This document shows, piece after piece, positions 18,069 through 26,354 of a DNA stretch of 64,000 nucleotides. The notes below the pieces were generated by a model. The model worked only from the letters and a program-made list of their open reading frames with translations. It was not told the origin of the DNA and did no database searches. The stretch comes from Acetobacter suratthaniensis (GTDB taxonomy: Bacteria > Pseudomonadota > Alphaproteobacteria > Acetobacterales > Acetobacteraceae): positions 21,261 to 85,260 of the forward strand of contig NZ_JAFVMG010000012.1 in the NCBI RefSeq assembly GCF_017377745.1. Reading direction: 5' to 3'. A program made the translations under genes and the position numbers. Positions within the stretch are counted from its first letter, which is position 1. The number at the start of each line of letters is the position of its first letter.

Positions 18069-20252
18069 ATGTCCCGCTTTCATTACGGCCATATCGTTTA
18101 TGGTGGCCCATGGGTTTTTGCGTTTTTAGGCATGATCCAGCCCGCTTTTGCCGGAACCATCGTAACCCTGCCGCGCGTGGATATTTCCACCACACAGGCT
18201 GAGGGTGCGCAGGATCAACCCTCTCTGGCCGATGCCCCGCTTTCCGCCTCCAGCCCTGATCAGGCAAGCCAGCGGATGTCACGCCTTTCCAGCCCGGATG
18301 CCGCATCTCTGCTGGCCAACCTGCCCGGCGTTTCCAGCTATGGAGGGGGACGTCTGGCCAACCTGCCGGTTCTGAACGGCATGGCGGATGACCGCGTAGC
18401 CACCGTAGTAGATGGCGTGCGTATCGCCCCCGCATGCCCAAACCACATGAACCCAGCTCTATCTTATATAGACCCGGACAGCGTACAGACCGCCACGGCC
18501 ACGGCCGGTCTGACCCCCGTCAGCAACGGGGGTGACAGCCTTGGTGGCACCATCAACGTGGAGCGGGCCGATCCTCGCTTTGCCCGCCACGGAAAAATTC
18601 TGGTGACAGGGCGCGCACGCGGCACTTATCGCAGCAATGGCGGCGCCTATTCCGCCGCTGGTAGCCTGACGGTTGCCAATGACATACTCAGCCTGCGCTA
18701 CAATGCCTCTTACGATGAATCGGGTGATTATGATGCCGGGGGCGGTCTGGGCCGTGTCCTGTCCACGGAATATCTGCGCTACACGCACGATGTCACCTTG
18801 GGCATACACAAGCGCAACCACCTGTTTGTTCTGACCTTCAGCCAGCAGGACGCCCCACGCGAAGGGTTTCCAAACCAGTTCATGGACATGACCAATAACC
18901 GCTCTACTGCGGTAAACGGTAAATATGTCGGCACGTTCAACTGGGGCACACTTGAAGCACGCGGTTACTGGCGGCGCGTCACCCATGCCATGAACATGCT
19001 GCCTGACAAAACCGGCGACATGCCCATGAATGATGACTCCCGCACGGCAGGCTATGCGCTCAAGGCCACTCTCCCGCTCGGGCTGGCCCATACGCTGCGC
19101 CTTGGCAGTTCTTTCGACCATGAAGGGTTGAACGACTGGTGGCCTCCCGTACCCGGCAGCATAATGATGGGGCCGGACACATTCCACACCATTAATCACG
19201 GACACCGTGACAGGCTCGGGCATTTTGCTGAATGGGAAGCGCACTGGACAGAGCGCCTGTCCACCCTGCTCGGCCTGCGCAATGATCTGGTGATGATGGA
19301 TACAGGGAATGTCGCCCCATATTCCAGCATGGCGGGCATGATGGGTATGCCCAATCTTGATCTTAACGCAGCAAACGCCTTCAACGCCCGTAACCACGGC
19401 CGTACGGATGTCAATTTCGATGTCACGGCCATGGCGCGTTACCGCGCACTCGACAGCCTGGATATCGAGGCAGGCTACGCCCGCAAATCCCGCGCACCCA
19501 ACCTGTACGAACGCTATGCGTGGGGAATGGGCAGCATGGCCACCACCATGATCGGCTGGTTTGGCGATGGCAACGGCTATGTCGGCAATCTCGACCTCAA
19601 ATCCGAGGTGGGGCACACCGCCAGCATGACTTTCCGCTGGCATGATCCATCGGCTGAAAACCGGTGGGAGCTGAAAATACAGCCCTATTACACCTACGCC
19701 CACAACTACATAAACGTGCAGGTGCAACGCTCTTTGAGTAACTCCAGCAACAAACTGAACGGCTCGGTACTGCAGTTCGTCAACCATGACGCCCAGATGT
19801 ATGGCATCAACTCATCAGGCCATTACACGGTGTGGAATACACCTGCCTACGGCAAGGGCGAACTGACAGGTACGCTAAGCTGGGTGCGGGGGCAGGATAT
19901 GGTCAGCCATTCGGGCCTGTACCAGCAAATGCCGCTTCATGGCACGCTCGCCCTGAACGAAACCATAGGCCCGTGGACAGGCCGGGTGGAGCTTGAGCTG
20001 GTCAAATCCAAAACCACAGTGGATCAGATCCGGCTGGAACCCCGCACGCCGGGTTACGCCCTGCTCAATCTGAGCGGCAGCTACACATGGCGTATGATGA
20101 CACTGAGTGCTGGTATCGATAATATTTTCAACCAGCGTTACTACACGCCTCTGGGCGGTATTCTGGTAGAAACCGAGAAAAGCACCGGCCAGCATATCGG
20201 GGTGCCCGGCATGGGGCGCTCGTTCAATGTCAGCCTTGCGGCTTCGTTCTGA
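18069..20252 (+). CDS. TonB-dependent copper receptor (OprC/NosA-like)
   Basis: This outer-membrane receptor of 727 residues has the hallmarks of the copper-receptor family: a plug domain with DGVRIAPACPNHMNPALSYI and then VSNGGDSLGGTI. The barrel is rich in Met and His (NMLPDKTGDMPMN, SSMAGMMGMPN). The C-terminus ends SLAASF, the expected terminal Phe. I chose the ATG at 18069 over an upstream one at 17961 because AGGA precedes it by about 11 nt and a clean signal peptide follows. The upstream DUF2946 gene and tonB support copper transport. Copper specificity is inferred from family motifs. Confidence 0.93.
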   Translation: MSRFHYGHIVYGGPWVFAFLGMIQPAFAGTIVTLPRVDISTTQAEGAQDQPSLADAPLSASSPDQASQRMSRLSSPDAASLLANLPGVSSYGGGRLANLPVLNGMADDRVATVVDGVRIAPACPNHMNPALSYIDPDSVQTATATAGLTPVSNGGDSLGGTINVERADPRFARHGKILVTGRARGTYRSNGGAYSAAGSLTVANDILSLRYNASYDESGDYDAGGGLGRVLSTEYLRYTHDVTLGIHKRNHLFVLTFSQQDAPREGFPNQFMDMTNNRSTAVNGKYVGTFNWGTLEARGYWRRVTHAMNMLPDKTGDMPMNDDSRTAGYALKATLPLGLAHTLRLGSSFDHEGLNDWWPPVPGSIMMGPDTFHTINHGHRDRLGHFAEWEAHWTERLSTLLGLRNDLVMMDTGNVAPYSSMAGMMGMPNLDLNAANAFNARNHGRTDVNFDVTAMARYRALDSLDIEAGYARKSRAPNLYERYAWGMGSMATTMIGWFGDGNGYVGNLDLKSEVGHTASMTFRWHDPSAENRWELKIQPYYTYAHNYINVQVQRSLSNSSNKLNGSVLQFVNHDAQMYGINSSGHYTVWNTPAYGKGELTGTLSWVRGQDMVSHSGLYQQMPLHGTLALNETIGPWTGRVELELVKSKTTVDQIRLEPRTPGYALLNLSGSYTWRMMTLSAGIDNIFNQRYYTPLGGILVETEKSTGQHIGVPGMGRSFNVSLAASF

Positions 20253-20294
20253 ATAACCGATTGGCCCCGGTTGATTCCGGGGCCAATCGGTTAT
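20253..20294. terminator. Strong hairpin between convergent genes
   Basis: A perfect 18-bp inverted repeat (20253-20270 with 20277-20294, 6-nt loop) lies directly after the copper-receptor stop and before the aldo/keto reductase stop. There is no U tract, but its strength and position suit a bidirectional terminator. Confidence 0.75.
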
Positions 20295-20298
20295 GACC

Positions 20299-21297
20299 TC
20301 ACCCTTTCAGGGCGGACAGGCTCTGCTCAATCCGTGCCAGCTCTTCCGGGCTGAACGTCGCGTTTTTGAGCGCATCGAGAGTCTCATCAAGCTGGGCCAC
20401 GGTACGCGCACCGGCAATGGACGATGTTACCCGGCTATCGCGCAGAGTCCAGGCAATGGCCATCTGGGCAAGGCTCTGACCGCGGGTGCGGGCAATCTCA
20501 TTCAGTTCGCGCACCACGGTCAGGAGTGTGGGCGTAATGACGGACTTATCCAGATAGCGGCTTTTGGCGGCACGGGATTCATCGGGTACACCACTGAGGT
20601 ATTTATCCGTCAGCAGACCCTGCGCCAGCGGTGAAAACACCACGCAGCCTGCACCGATTTTCTCCAGCGCATCCAGCAGGCCGTTTTCGATCTCACGGTT
20701 AAGCAGCGAATAGACCGGCTGATGCACCAGCAGCGGCACGCCTTCGCGCTGCAAAATTTCTGCCGCTTTCAGTGTGCCAGCTACATCATAGGACGAAATG
20801 CCCACATACAGCGCTTTGCCCTGTCGGTAAGCATGCACCAGCGCGCCAATGGTTTCTTCCAGCGGCACATCGGGGGTCGGACGATGCGAATAGAAAATAT
20901 CCACATAATCAAGCCCCATACGTCTGAGGCTCTGATCCAGTGACGCCAGCAGATATTTACGCGATCCCCCCTGACCATAGGGGCCGGGCCACATATCCCA
21001 CCCTGCCTTGGTGGTAATCACCAGTTCATCACGATGGGATTGAAAATCGCGCCTCAGAATCTCGCCAAAATTCCGCTCGGCGGAGCCATAAGGTGTGCCG
21101 TAGTTATTGGCCAGATCAAAATGCGTCACACCCCGGTCAAACGCCCGCCGTACAACCGCACGGGCGGTGGCAAACACGTCCGTCTCGCCAAAATTATGCC
21201 AAAGCCCCAGAGAAATGGGGGGCAGGTCGAGACCGGAAAGGCCACAGCGCCGGAAGGGTGCTGCATCATACCGTGAGGGAGAAGGAAACCAGTCCAT
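20299..21297 (-). CDS. Aldo/keto reductase (YghZ/GprA-like)
   Basis: This 332-residue NADPH-dependent reductase has the aldo/keto catalytic tetrad Asp61, Tyr66, Lys97 and His138. It closely follows the YghZ (L-glyceraldehyde 3-phosphate reductase) subfamily, with DLANNYGTPYGSAE and IFYSHRPTPDVPLEETIGAL. That subfamily reduces small aldehydes. It follows the MFS gene by about 48 bp in the same direction, so it is probably the last gene of the receptor-MFS-reductase operon. It could detoxify or use the aldehyde released when the divergent TauD-type dioxygenase acts. That link is inference. Confidence 0.92.
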   Translation of the reverse strand: MDWFPSPSRYDAAPFRRCGLSGLDLPPISLGLWHNFGETDVFATARAVVRRAFDRGVTHFDLANNYGTPYGSAERNFGEILRRDFQSHRDELVITTKAGWDMWPGPYGQGGSRKYLLASLDQSLRRMGLDYVDIFYSHRPTPDVPLEETIGALVHAYRQGKALYVGISSYDVAGTLKAAEILQREGVPLLVHQPVYSLLNREIENGLLDALEKIGAGCVVFSPLAQGLLTDKYLSGVPDESRAAKSRYLDKSVITPTLLTVVRELNEIARTRGQSLAQMAIAWTLRDSRVTSSIAGARTVAQLDETLDALKNATFSPEELARIEQSLSALKG

Positions 21298-21346
21298 AAA
21301 ACAATCCTGTCAGAAAACAAAAAATACGACGACACAACACGTTATT

Positions 21347-22702
21347 TCAGCCGCCATGAGCCGCTGCCTGAAGCAGTCCTTCCACCGGCGCATGCGTAGC
21401 GCTCCGGCCATGAACAGCCACACCCTGCCTATCCTTACCGTGCGTGCCAGAGGGGCCAAAAACACGCTCAAGCCAATCAGGGTTTGCCCATACCCGCAAC
21501 AGCCCCCACGCCACCAGATAGGACAGACTGCACAGCCCCAGCACAACCGGCATAGGCAGCCAGCCTGTCAGCCACAACAGCCCCGCGCCCCCCAGATTGC
21601 CGCAGAACGCGCCAATACCCATAATCCGCCCAACCAGCGGGCCGGGCACCCATTCCGTCATGAGTGCAAAAAGATTGGTTGCAAAAACCTGATGCGCCAT
21701 AAGGGTGAGCGAAAAAATACCCAGACTGACAAAAACTGTTTTTGTATCATAAACAAACAGCATAGGTACAACACAGAGTGCGGCCAGCCCCATAACCAGA
21801 CGCCGCGCCCGCTCCCGCGAACGCCGGGCTGTCTGGAACAGGCCGGGCAGTAGCCCACCCGCAAACGCCCCCAGACCCGCGCCAAGATACACCGCGCCAG
21901 AAGCAATTCCGACGCCCCGCAGGCTCAGACCCAGATGAGTGTGCAGGATATCGGGCAGCCAGTACAGCAAAACCCACCATGTTGCATCCGACAGCACCTT
22001 GCACAGCGAAAACACGAGGGCAAAACGCCGCACACCAGCCTGTGTAAAGCTGGCTGTGCTGGCGGGTGTTTTTTCCACCACTTTTTGCGCCAGTTCATCC
22101 GGCGCATCGGAAGAAGTAGCCCCCCACGGCCCGGCCTGATCACGCCACCAGAAACCCGCCAGCACCACACCGGTCAGACCCAGCACCACCACCATCACTT
22201 TCCAGCCGATCACGGGCAGCAACAGCCCCACCAGCACCGGCGTAATGACAGCCGCCACATTCGGCACGGCATTCACCAGCCCGATAACGCGCGCCCGTTC
22301 GGCACGCGGCACACCGGTGGCTATCAGTTTCATCAGGCTGGGCATACCGGCCCCTTCCAGTGCGCCCAATGTCGCGCGCACCAGAACAAACTCCTGCACC
22401 GATGTGATGACAGCATGCAGGATCGTCATCAGGCTCCAGCCCGCAAGGGCGACACCCAGCACCCTACGCGACCCCAGCCTGTCCACCAGCCAGCCCGATA
22501 CCAGCAGGCTGCACGCCGAGGCTACCTGCGTCCAGAAGGAAATCCGGGCGTAATCCTGCGCGCTCCAGCCAAAGGTCTTGTCCAGAACGGGCTTGATCAG
22601 GGCGATGATCTGCCGATCCGCCGTGGAAACCACGATAATCAGACACAGCAGCAGCATGGCCGCCCAGGGAAAAGCCCTTTCCTTTTGTGGCGCGCGCAGC
22701 AT
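21347..22702 (-). CDS. MFS transporter, ACS/hexuronate-type
   Basis: This 451-residue permease has about 12 membrane helices and the anion:cation symporter-like signature near the N-terminus (VVSTADRQIIALIKPVLDKTFGW, then GSRRVLGVALAGWSL). Proteins of this type import organic acids such as hexuronates, tartrate or aromatic acids. It starts four bases after the stop of the TonB receptor gene and shares an operon with it, so the pair probably carries the same substrate across the two membranes. The tail (residues 425-451) is polar and unusually long. The substrate is unknown. Confidence 0.9.
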   Translation of the reverse strand: MLRAPQKERAFPWAAMLLLCLIIVVSTADRQIIALIKPVLDKTFGWSAQDYARISFWTQVASACSLLVSGWLVDRLGSRRVLGVALAGWSLMTILHAVITSVQEFVLVRATLGALEGAGMPSLMKLIATGVPRAERARVIGLVNAVPNVAAVITPVLVGLLLPVIGWKVMVVVLGLTGVVLAGFWWRDQAGPWGATSSDAPDELAQKVVEKTPASTASFTQAGVRRFALVFSLCKVLSDATWWVLLYWLPDILHTHLGLSLRGVGIASGAVYLGAGLGAFAGGLLPGLFQTARRSRERARRLVMGLAALCVVPMLFVYDTKTVFVSLGIFSLTLMAHQVFATNLFALMTEWVPGPLVGRIMGIGAFCGNLGGAGLLWLTGWLPMPVVLGLCSLSYLVAWGLLRVWANPDWLERVFGPSGTHGKDRQGVAVHGRSATHAPVEGLLQAAAHGG

Positions 22703-22705
22703 GGC

Positions 22706-25027
22706 TCAGAAATCCTTACGCAGGATAAAGCCACCATACCGCCCGTAATCACGCGGGATGGAGTCCACCGTGCCGCCTACCGCACCATAGCTGATATAAG
22801 AGGCATAATGGGTATTGATCGCGTTGCGCATGACCAGAGAGAGCTGCAGCTTGAGCTTGGTATCCCGCAGGGTCGTGCTCATATTCCAGATCCCGTAGGC
22901 TTTCTGCACCGTGTCGGGGGTTTCTGTCAGCGCGAACTGCGTGCGGCTCTGCCAAGTATAATCACTATCGACCGAGAACGAGTAACGTTCGTTCAGCGCG
23001 TGGGTGTAATCAGCATTGAGCACAAACTTCCAACGCGGCGCAAAAGGCAGTTGCTGGCCGTTGACATTGCACGAAGCTGGCGCATTAGCAGGGCAGTTGA
23101 ACTGATCCACCACGGCATAGTTATAGGTAAAGTTGCCACCCAGCGTGAGGTCGCGCAGCACATGGGCCGAGATATCCCCTTCCACGCCCTTGGAAGAAAC
23201 CGACCCGGCATTGATCATGCGGTAGACGGCGCCACCGCTGACCTGATCGAGAAAATTGGCCTGAAAGTTTGAAAAATCTTCAATGAACGCAGCAAGGTTG
23301 GCCGTAACCCGACGGTGCCAGAACTGGGATTTCAGCCCGATTTCATAGGTATTATTCTGCTCGGGCTTGAGCACCTGGGAATCCGTTCCCTGCATATTGA
23401 AGAAGGTGTTGTACGCAGGCCCCTTATACCCATGCGAATAGGTAAAATAGGCGTGCATGTCAGGTGTAATATCGTACTGAAGCCCGATGCGATCCACATA
23501 GCCATTCTGCGAAGTGGAACCATTCGAGGCATAGGACGGACGAATGCCCAGAACCGGATTAGCAGCCGTAGCGCTGGAATTACGCGCCATGTTGTAAGAC
23601 AGGTCATCACGCAGCAGGCGCAAACCAAGAATAGCGCGGAACCGCTTTGTAAAGTTTAGGTTGCCTTCAGCAAAAATAGCGTAGTTGTTGTTGGAAATTC
23701 CGTAATTGGATACACCCCGTCCCGGAGTAGGGTTAGCAGCACTCCCTGTCACCACGTTACGGCTATAAACTTCCGAATCTACGCTGTGAAGGTAGTAGAA
23801 TCCCGCCACATAATCGAAAAAATGCCCGCGTGGCGAAGCAATGCGCAGTTCTTCCGAAGCCTGCCAGAAGTTAAGCTGCCCGTGGTCGCGCACATCGGTC
23901 ACACCTGCAGGGGTAGAACCCAGACCGTCATAATCCTGATCCTGAATGTTCTGCCAGCGCCGGTAAGCGGAAATGGAAGTCAGCTTGTAACCGCGCCCCA
24001 GATCCCGATCGACCGTAACTGCTGCCCCGCCGGTATGATCCACCGAGCGGCTCTGCACATTGTTATTGACCTGCGTGTTATTGCGCGAAGGCGTAATGCC
24101 CTGCGCCCCCAGAGTAGCCGCCAGACCGGGATTAGTGGAGACGATATTCGTAGGAAACGCCACCTGCGAGGTGGAAGAATAAACCCCTGTCGGCACAAGG
24201 TCGTTCTGGTACATATAATCCAGAGCAAGCGCTACACTGGTTTCGTCATCCGGGGTCCAGAGAAACTTCGAGCGCACGCCACGGTGTTCATAGCCGTTAA
24301 CCATCGTGTTGTTGGCAATATTGGTAACGTTGCCATCAAACCCACCCACCAGAAAATCGGCATTGGCCACAAGCTTGGATGGCACGAGTGTTCCAGACAC
24401 ACCGCCTGTCAGGCGGTATTCGTTACCCGAGAAATATCCGCCCTCCGCATAGGCATGAAAATCCTTCGTAGGCTTGTTGGTGGTGATATTCACGGCACCA
24501 GCCGAGGCGTTCTTGCCAAACAGCGTCCCTTGTGGGCCGCGCATGACTTCCACCTGACTCAAGCCCACAATATCGGTCGTGGCCATGCCGGGCCGGGCCA
24601 TTACCACGCCGTCAATCACGGTGGAAACCGATGGTTCCACGCCCGGTGATGTGGAAATGGTGCCAATACCACGGATGAACACGGCACGGTCTTTGGAAGA
24701 CGCATTGGCACGGAAATTGGCCGAGGGAATGAACTCAAAAATTCCCTGCAGGTCATGCACGTTATCCCGCCGAGCCTGACTGGCGGTATAAACCGAGGTT
24801 GCCACAGGCACTTTCTGCAATGGCTCACTCCGGCGGCGCACGCTTACCGTTACTTCTTCCGCACTGGCTGCTGGTTGCGATGCGCCCGCCGCATGCGCCG
24901 GGCTGGTGCTCAGCCCACCCCCCAAACCACAACCAAGCGATGTCGCTGACATGGTCCAAACAATTCGTCGCATACCTGCTGACATGACTGACATCGCTAA
25001 TTTCACCACAAAAAAGTGTTTTTCCAT
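22706..25027 (-). CDS. TonB-dependent receptor of an MFS/TauD locus
   Basis: This 773-residue outer-membrane receptor has a signal peptide ending near AHAAG (residue 47). After it come a TonB-box-like EEVTVSVRRR, a plug with VFIRGIGT and VEVMRGPQGTLFGKNASAGAVNI, and a barrel that ends LRKDF with the terminal Phe. The plug pattern is typical of receptors for organic substrates in sphingomonad-like bacteria, not of siderophore receptors. Several Met codons (1, 12, 15, 19) could start it. It heads an operon with an MFS importer and an aldo/keto reductase and is divergent from a TauD-type dioxygenase. The substrate is unknown. Confidence 0.92.
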   Translation of the reverse strand: MEKHFFVVKLAMSVMSAGMRRIVWTMSATSLGCGLGGGLSTSPAHAAGASQPAASAEEVTVSVRRRSEPLQKVPVATSVYTASQARRDNVHDLQGIFEFIPSANFRANASSKDRAVFIRGIGTISTSPGVEPSVSTVIDGVVMARPGMATTDIVGLSQVEVMRGPQGTLFGKNASAGAVNITTNKPTKDFHAYAEGGYFSGNEYRLTGGVSGTLVPSKLVANADFLVGGFDGNVTNIANNTMVNGYEHRGVRSKFLWTPDDETSVALALDYMYQNDLVPTGVYSSTSQVAFPTNIVSTNPGLAATLGAQGITPSRNNTQVNNNVQSRSVDHTGGAAVTVDRDLGRGYKLTSISAYRRWQNIQDQDYDGLGSTPAGVTDVRDHGQLNFWQASEELRIASPRGHFFDYVAGFYYLHSVDSEVYSRNVVTGSAANPTPGRGVSNYGISNNNYAIFAEGNLNFTKRFRAILGLRLLRDDLSYNMARNSSATAANPVLGIRPSYASNGSTSQNGYVDRIGLQYDITPDMHAYFTYSHGYKGPAYNTFFNMQGTDSQVLKPEQNNTYEIGLKSQFWHRRVTANLAAFIEDFSNFQANFLDQVSGGAVYRMINAGSVSSKGVEGDISAHVLRDLTLGGNFTYNYAVVDQFNCPANAPASCNVNGQQLPFAPRWKFVLNADYTHALNERYSFSVDSDYTWQSRTQFALTETPDTVQKAYGIWNMSTTLRDTKLKLQLSLVMRNAINTHYASYISYGAVGGTVDSIPRDYGRYGGFILRKDF

Positions 25028-25296
25028 AAGTCCGATAACGAATCGTTTTATCGGTCATAAAATAACTAAAAGTCAATGTTGTTATTTTCTCATTCCTGAT
25101 TATATTCACATTTAAGAGGGGTGAATCGCTCCGCACGGTTTAGCGCCATACGGAACCAGATCTCCTGACCTGCCTTGCGGGTGCCGCAAAAAGTTCAATA
25201 ACTACCTGTTTAAAAACAGTTTTATTGATTTTTTATGCAGTATCCCCATGCGGGCAAAATTAACGCTTTTTATTCGTTATTTAGGGATTCGTTCTG
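25028..25296. promoter_or_regulatory. Divergent control region of the receptor operon and the TauD-type gene
   Basis: This 269-bp region serves both starts. It contains a perfect inverted repeat CCGATAA-N9-TTATCGG (25032-25054) close to the receptor start. The heptamer ATTCGTT occurs at 25272-25278 and 25287-25293, and its reverse complement AACGAAT at 25037-25043. These repeats could be sites for one shared regulator; none is encoded nearby. Confidence 0.5.
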
Positions 25297-26253
25297 ATGT
25301 CTCTCAGCCCGCTTGCAGCGCCCGCCCAGCCTACCCTGACCAGACTGGGCGGGAATATCGGTGCCGAAATTCACGGCATCACCCTCTCACCCGACCTGCC
25401 CGAGCAGGATATTGACTTCATTTACCGGGCGATGCTTGAGCACAAGGTTATCTTCTTCCGCCGTCAAACACTCGACAGCGCCGCACAGGAACAGCTTGGC
25501 GCGCGTTTTGGCACGCTGGTCTCGCACCCCACCGTTGCCAGCGCCAAAGGCACCAACCATATTTTCGAGCTGAAAGCGCGAAAGGGCCGGGCCGCCAATA
25601 CATGGCACGCCGATATGACGTTCATGTCGTCCTATCCCAAGGCGTCCATCCTGCGCTGCATCCAGCCCGCACCGTATGGCGGCGCAACCCTGTGGGCCAA
25701 CACCGTGACCGCATATCAGGGCCTGCCCAAACCCCTGCAGGAACTGGCAGACAGGCTCTGGGCTATCCATACCAACGATGGGTATGACCATACGGATCTG
25801 GTTGCCGAGCGCGATTGGGAGTTTGTTCAGTGGTCAGCCAACGTGTTCGCCGCCCGCGTGTTCGAATCACGGCATCCGCTGGTGCGTGTACACCCTGAAA
25901 CAGGCGAAAAAAGCCTCATTCTGGGTAATTTCATCAAGCGGCTGGCGGATTTCAACCTGCCCGATTCCCGTGCGCTGCTGGAGCTGTTTCTGTCCCACGC
26001 CACCCGGCCTGAAAACACGCTGACATGGCACTGGCAGACCGGCGATGTCGCCATGTGGGACAACCGGGCGACCCTGCACCGGGCTGTGGCGGATTTTGGT
26101 GATTTCCCGCGCCTGCTCCAGCGCGTTACGCTGGTAGGGGATACCCCCGTCAGCACCGATGGTCAGGAAAGCGAGCAGATCATCAATGCCCAGCCCAACC
26201 CGCGCGTGCTGCTTGAAACACCGCATCACTGGGCAGAGCGCCCGCAGGGCTGA
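25297..26253 (+). CDS. TauD/TfdA-family Fe(II)/2-oxoglutarate dioxygenase
   Basis: This 318-residue enzyme carries the facial triad of TauD-type dioxygenases: His104 and Asp106 (TWHADMTF) and His261 (ATLHRAVADFG). The 2-oxoglutarate Arg lies in PRLLQRVT near 272-276. It is near the size of AtsK (alkylsulfatase) and TfdA. These enzymes hydroxylate a substrate so that it releases sulfite, sulfate or phenol plus an aldehyde or ketone. It is divergent from a receptor-MFS-reductase operon, which suggests a joint catabolic function. A Shine-Dalgarno-like AGGG lies about 13 nt upstream of the ATG. Substrate choice between sulfonate, sulfate ester and aryl ether is not resolvable here. Confidence 0.92.
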   Translation: MSLSPLAAPAQPTLTRLGGNIGAEIHGITLSPDLPEQDIDFIYRAMLEHKVIFFRRQTLDSAAQEQLGARFGTLVSHPTVASAKGTNHIFELKARKGRAANTWHADMTFMSSYPKASILRCIQPAPYGGATLWANTVTAYQGLPKPLQELADRLWAIHTNDGYDHTDLVAERDWEFVQWSANVFAARVFESRHPLVRVHPETGEKSLILGNFIKRLADFNLPDSRALLELFLSHATRPENTLTWHWQTGDVAMWDNRATLHRAVADFGDFPRLLQRVTLVGDTPVSTDGQESEQIINAQPNPRVLLETPHHWAERPQG

Positions 26254-26312
26254 ACACCGCTCTGCCACACTGTCCTGCCTGCTCAAACGGGCAGGGCTAA
26301 CAGTCTTGGGTC

Positions 26313-26346
26313 TAAAAAACCCCTCCGCCCGTTGGGCGAAGGGGTT
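26313..26346 (-). terminator. Rho-independent terminator of the aldehyde dehydrogenase gene
   Basis: A 13-bp stem with one mismatch (26318-26330 with 26334-26346, 3-nt loop) is followed on the minus strand by six T residues (26319-26314). It lies just after the stop at 26355. Confidence 0.85.
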
Positions 26347-26354
26347 AAGCAGGC

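Noticed and set aside
21935..23272. Long plus-strand open frame opposite the MFS and receptor genes
   Set aside because: It lies opposite two conserved genes, has low-complexity composition rich in His, Gln and Pro, and shows no domain.
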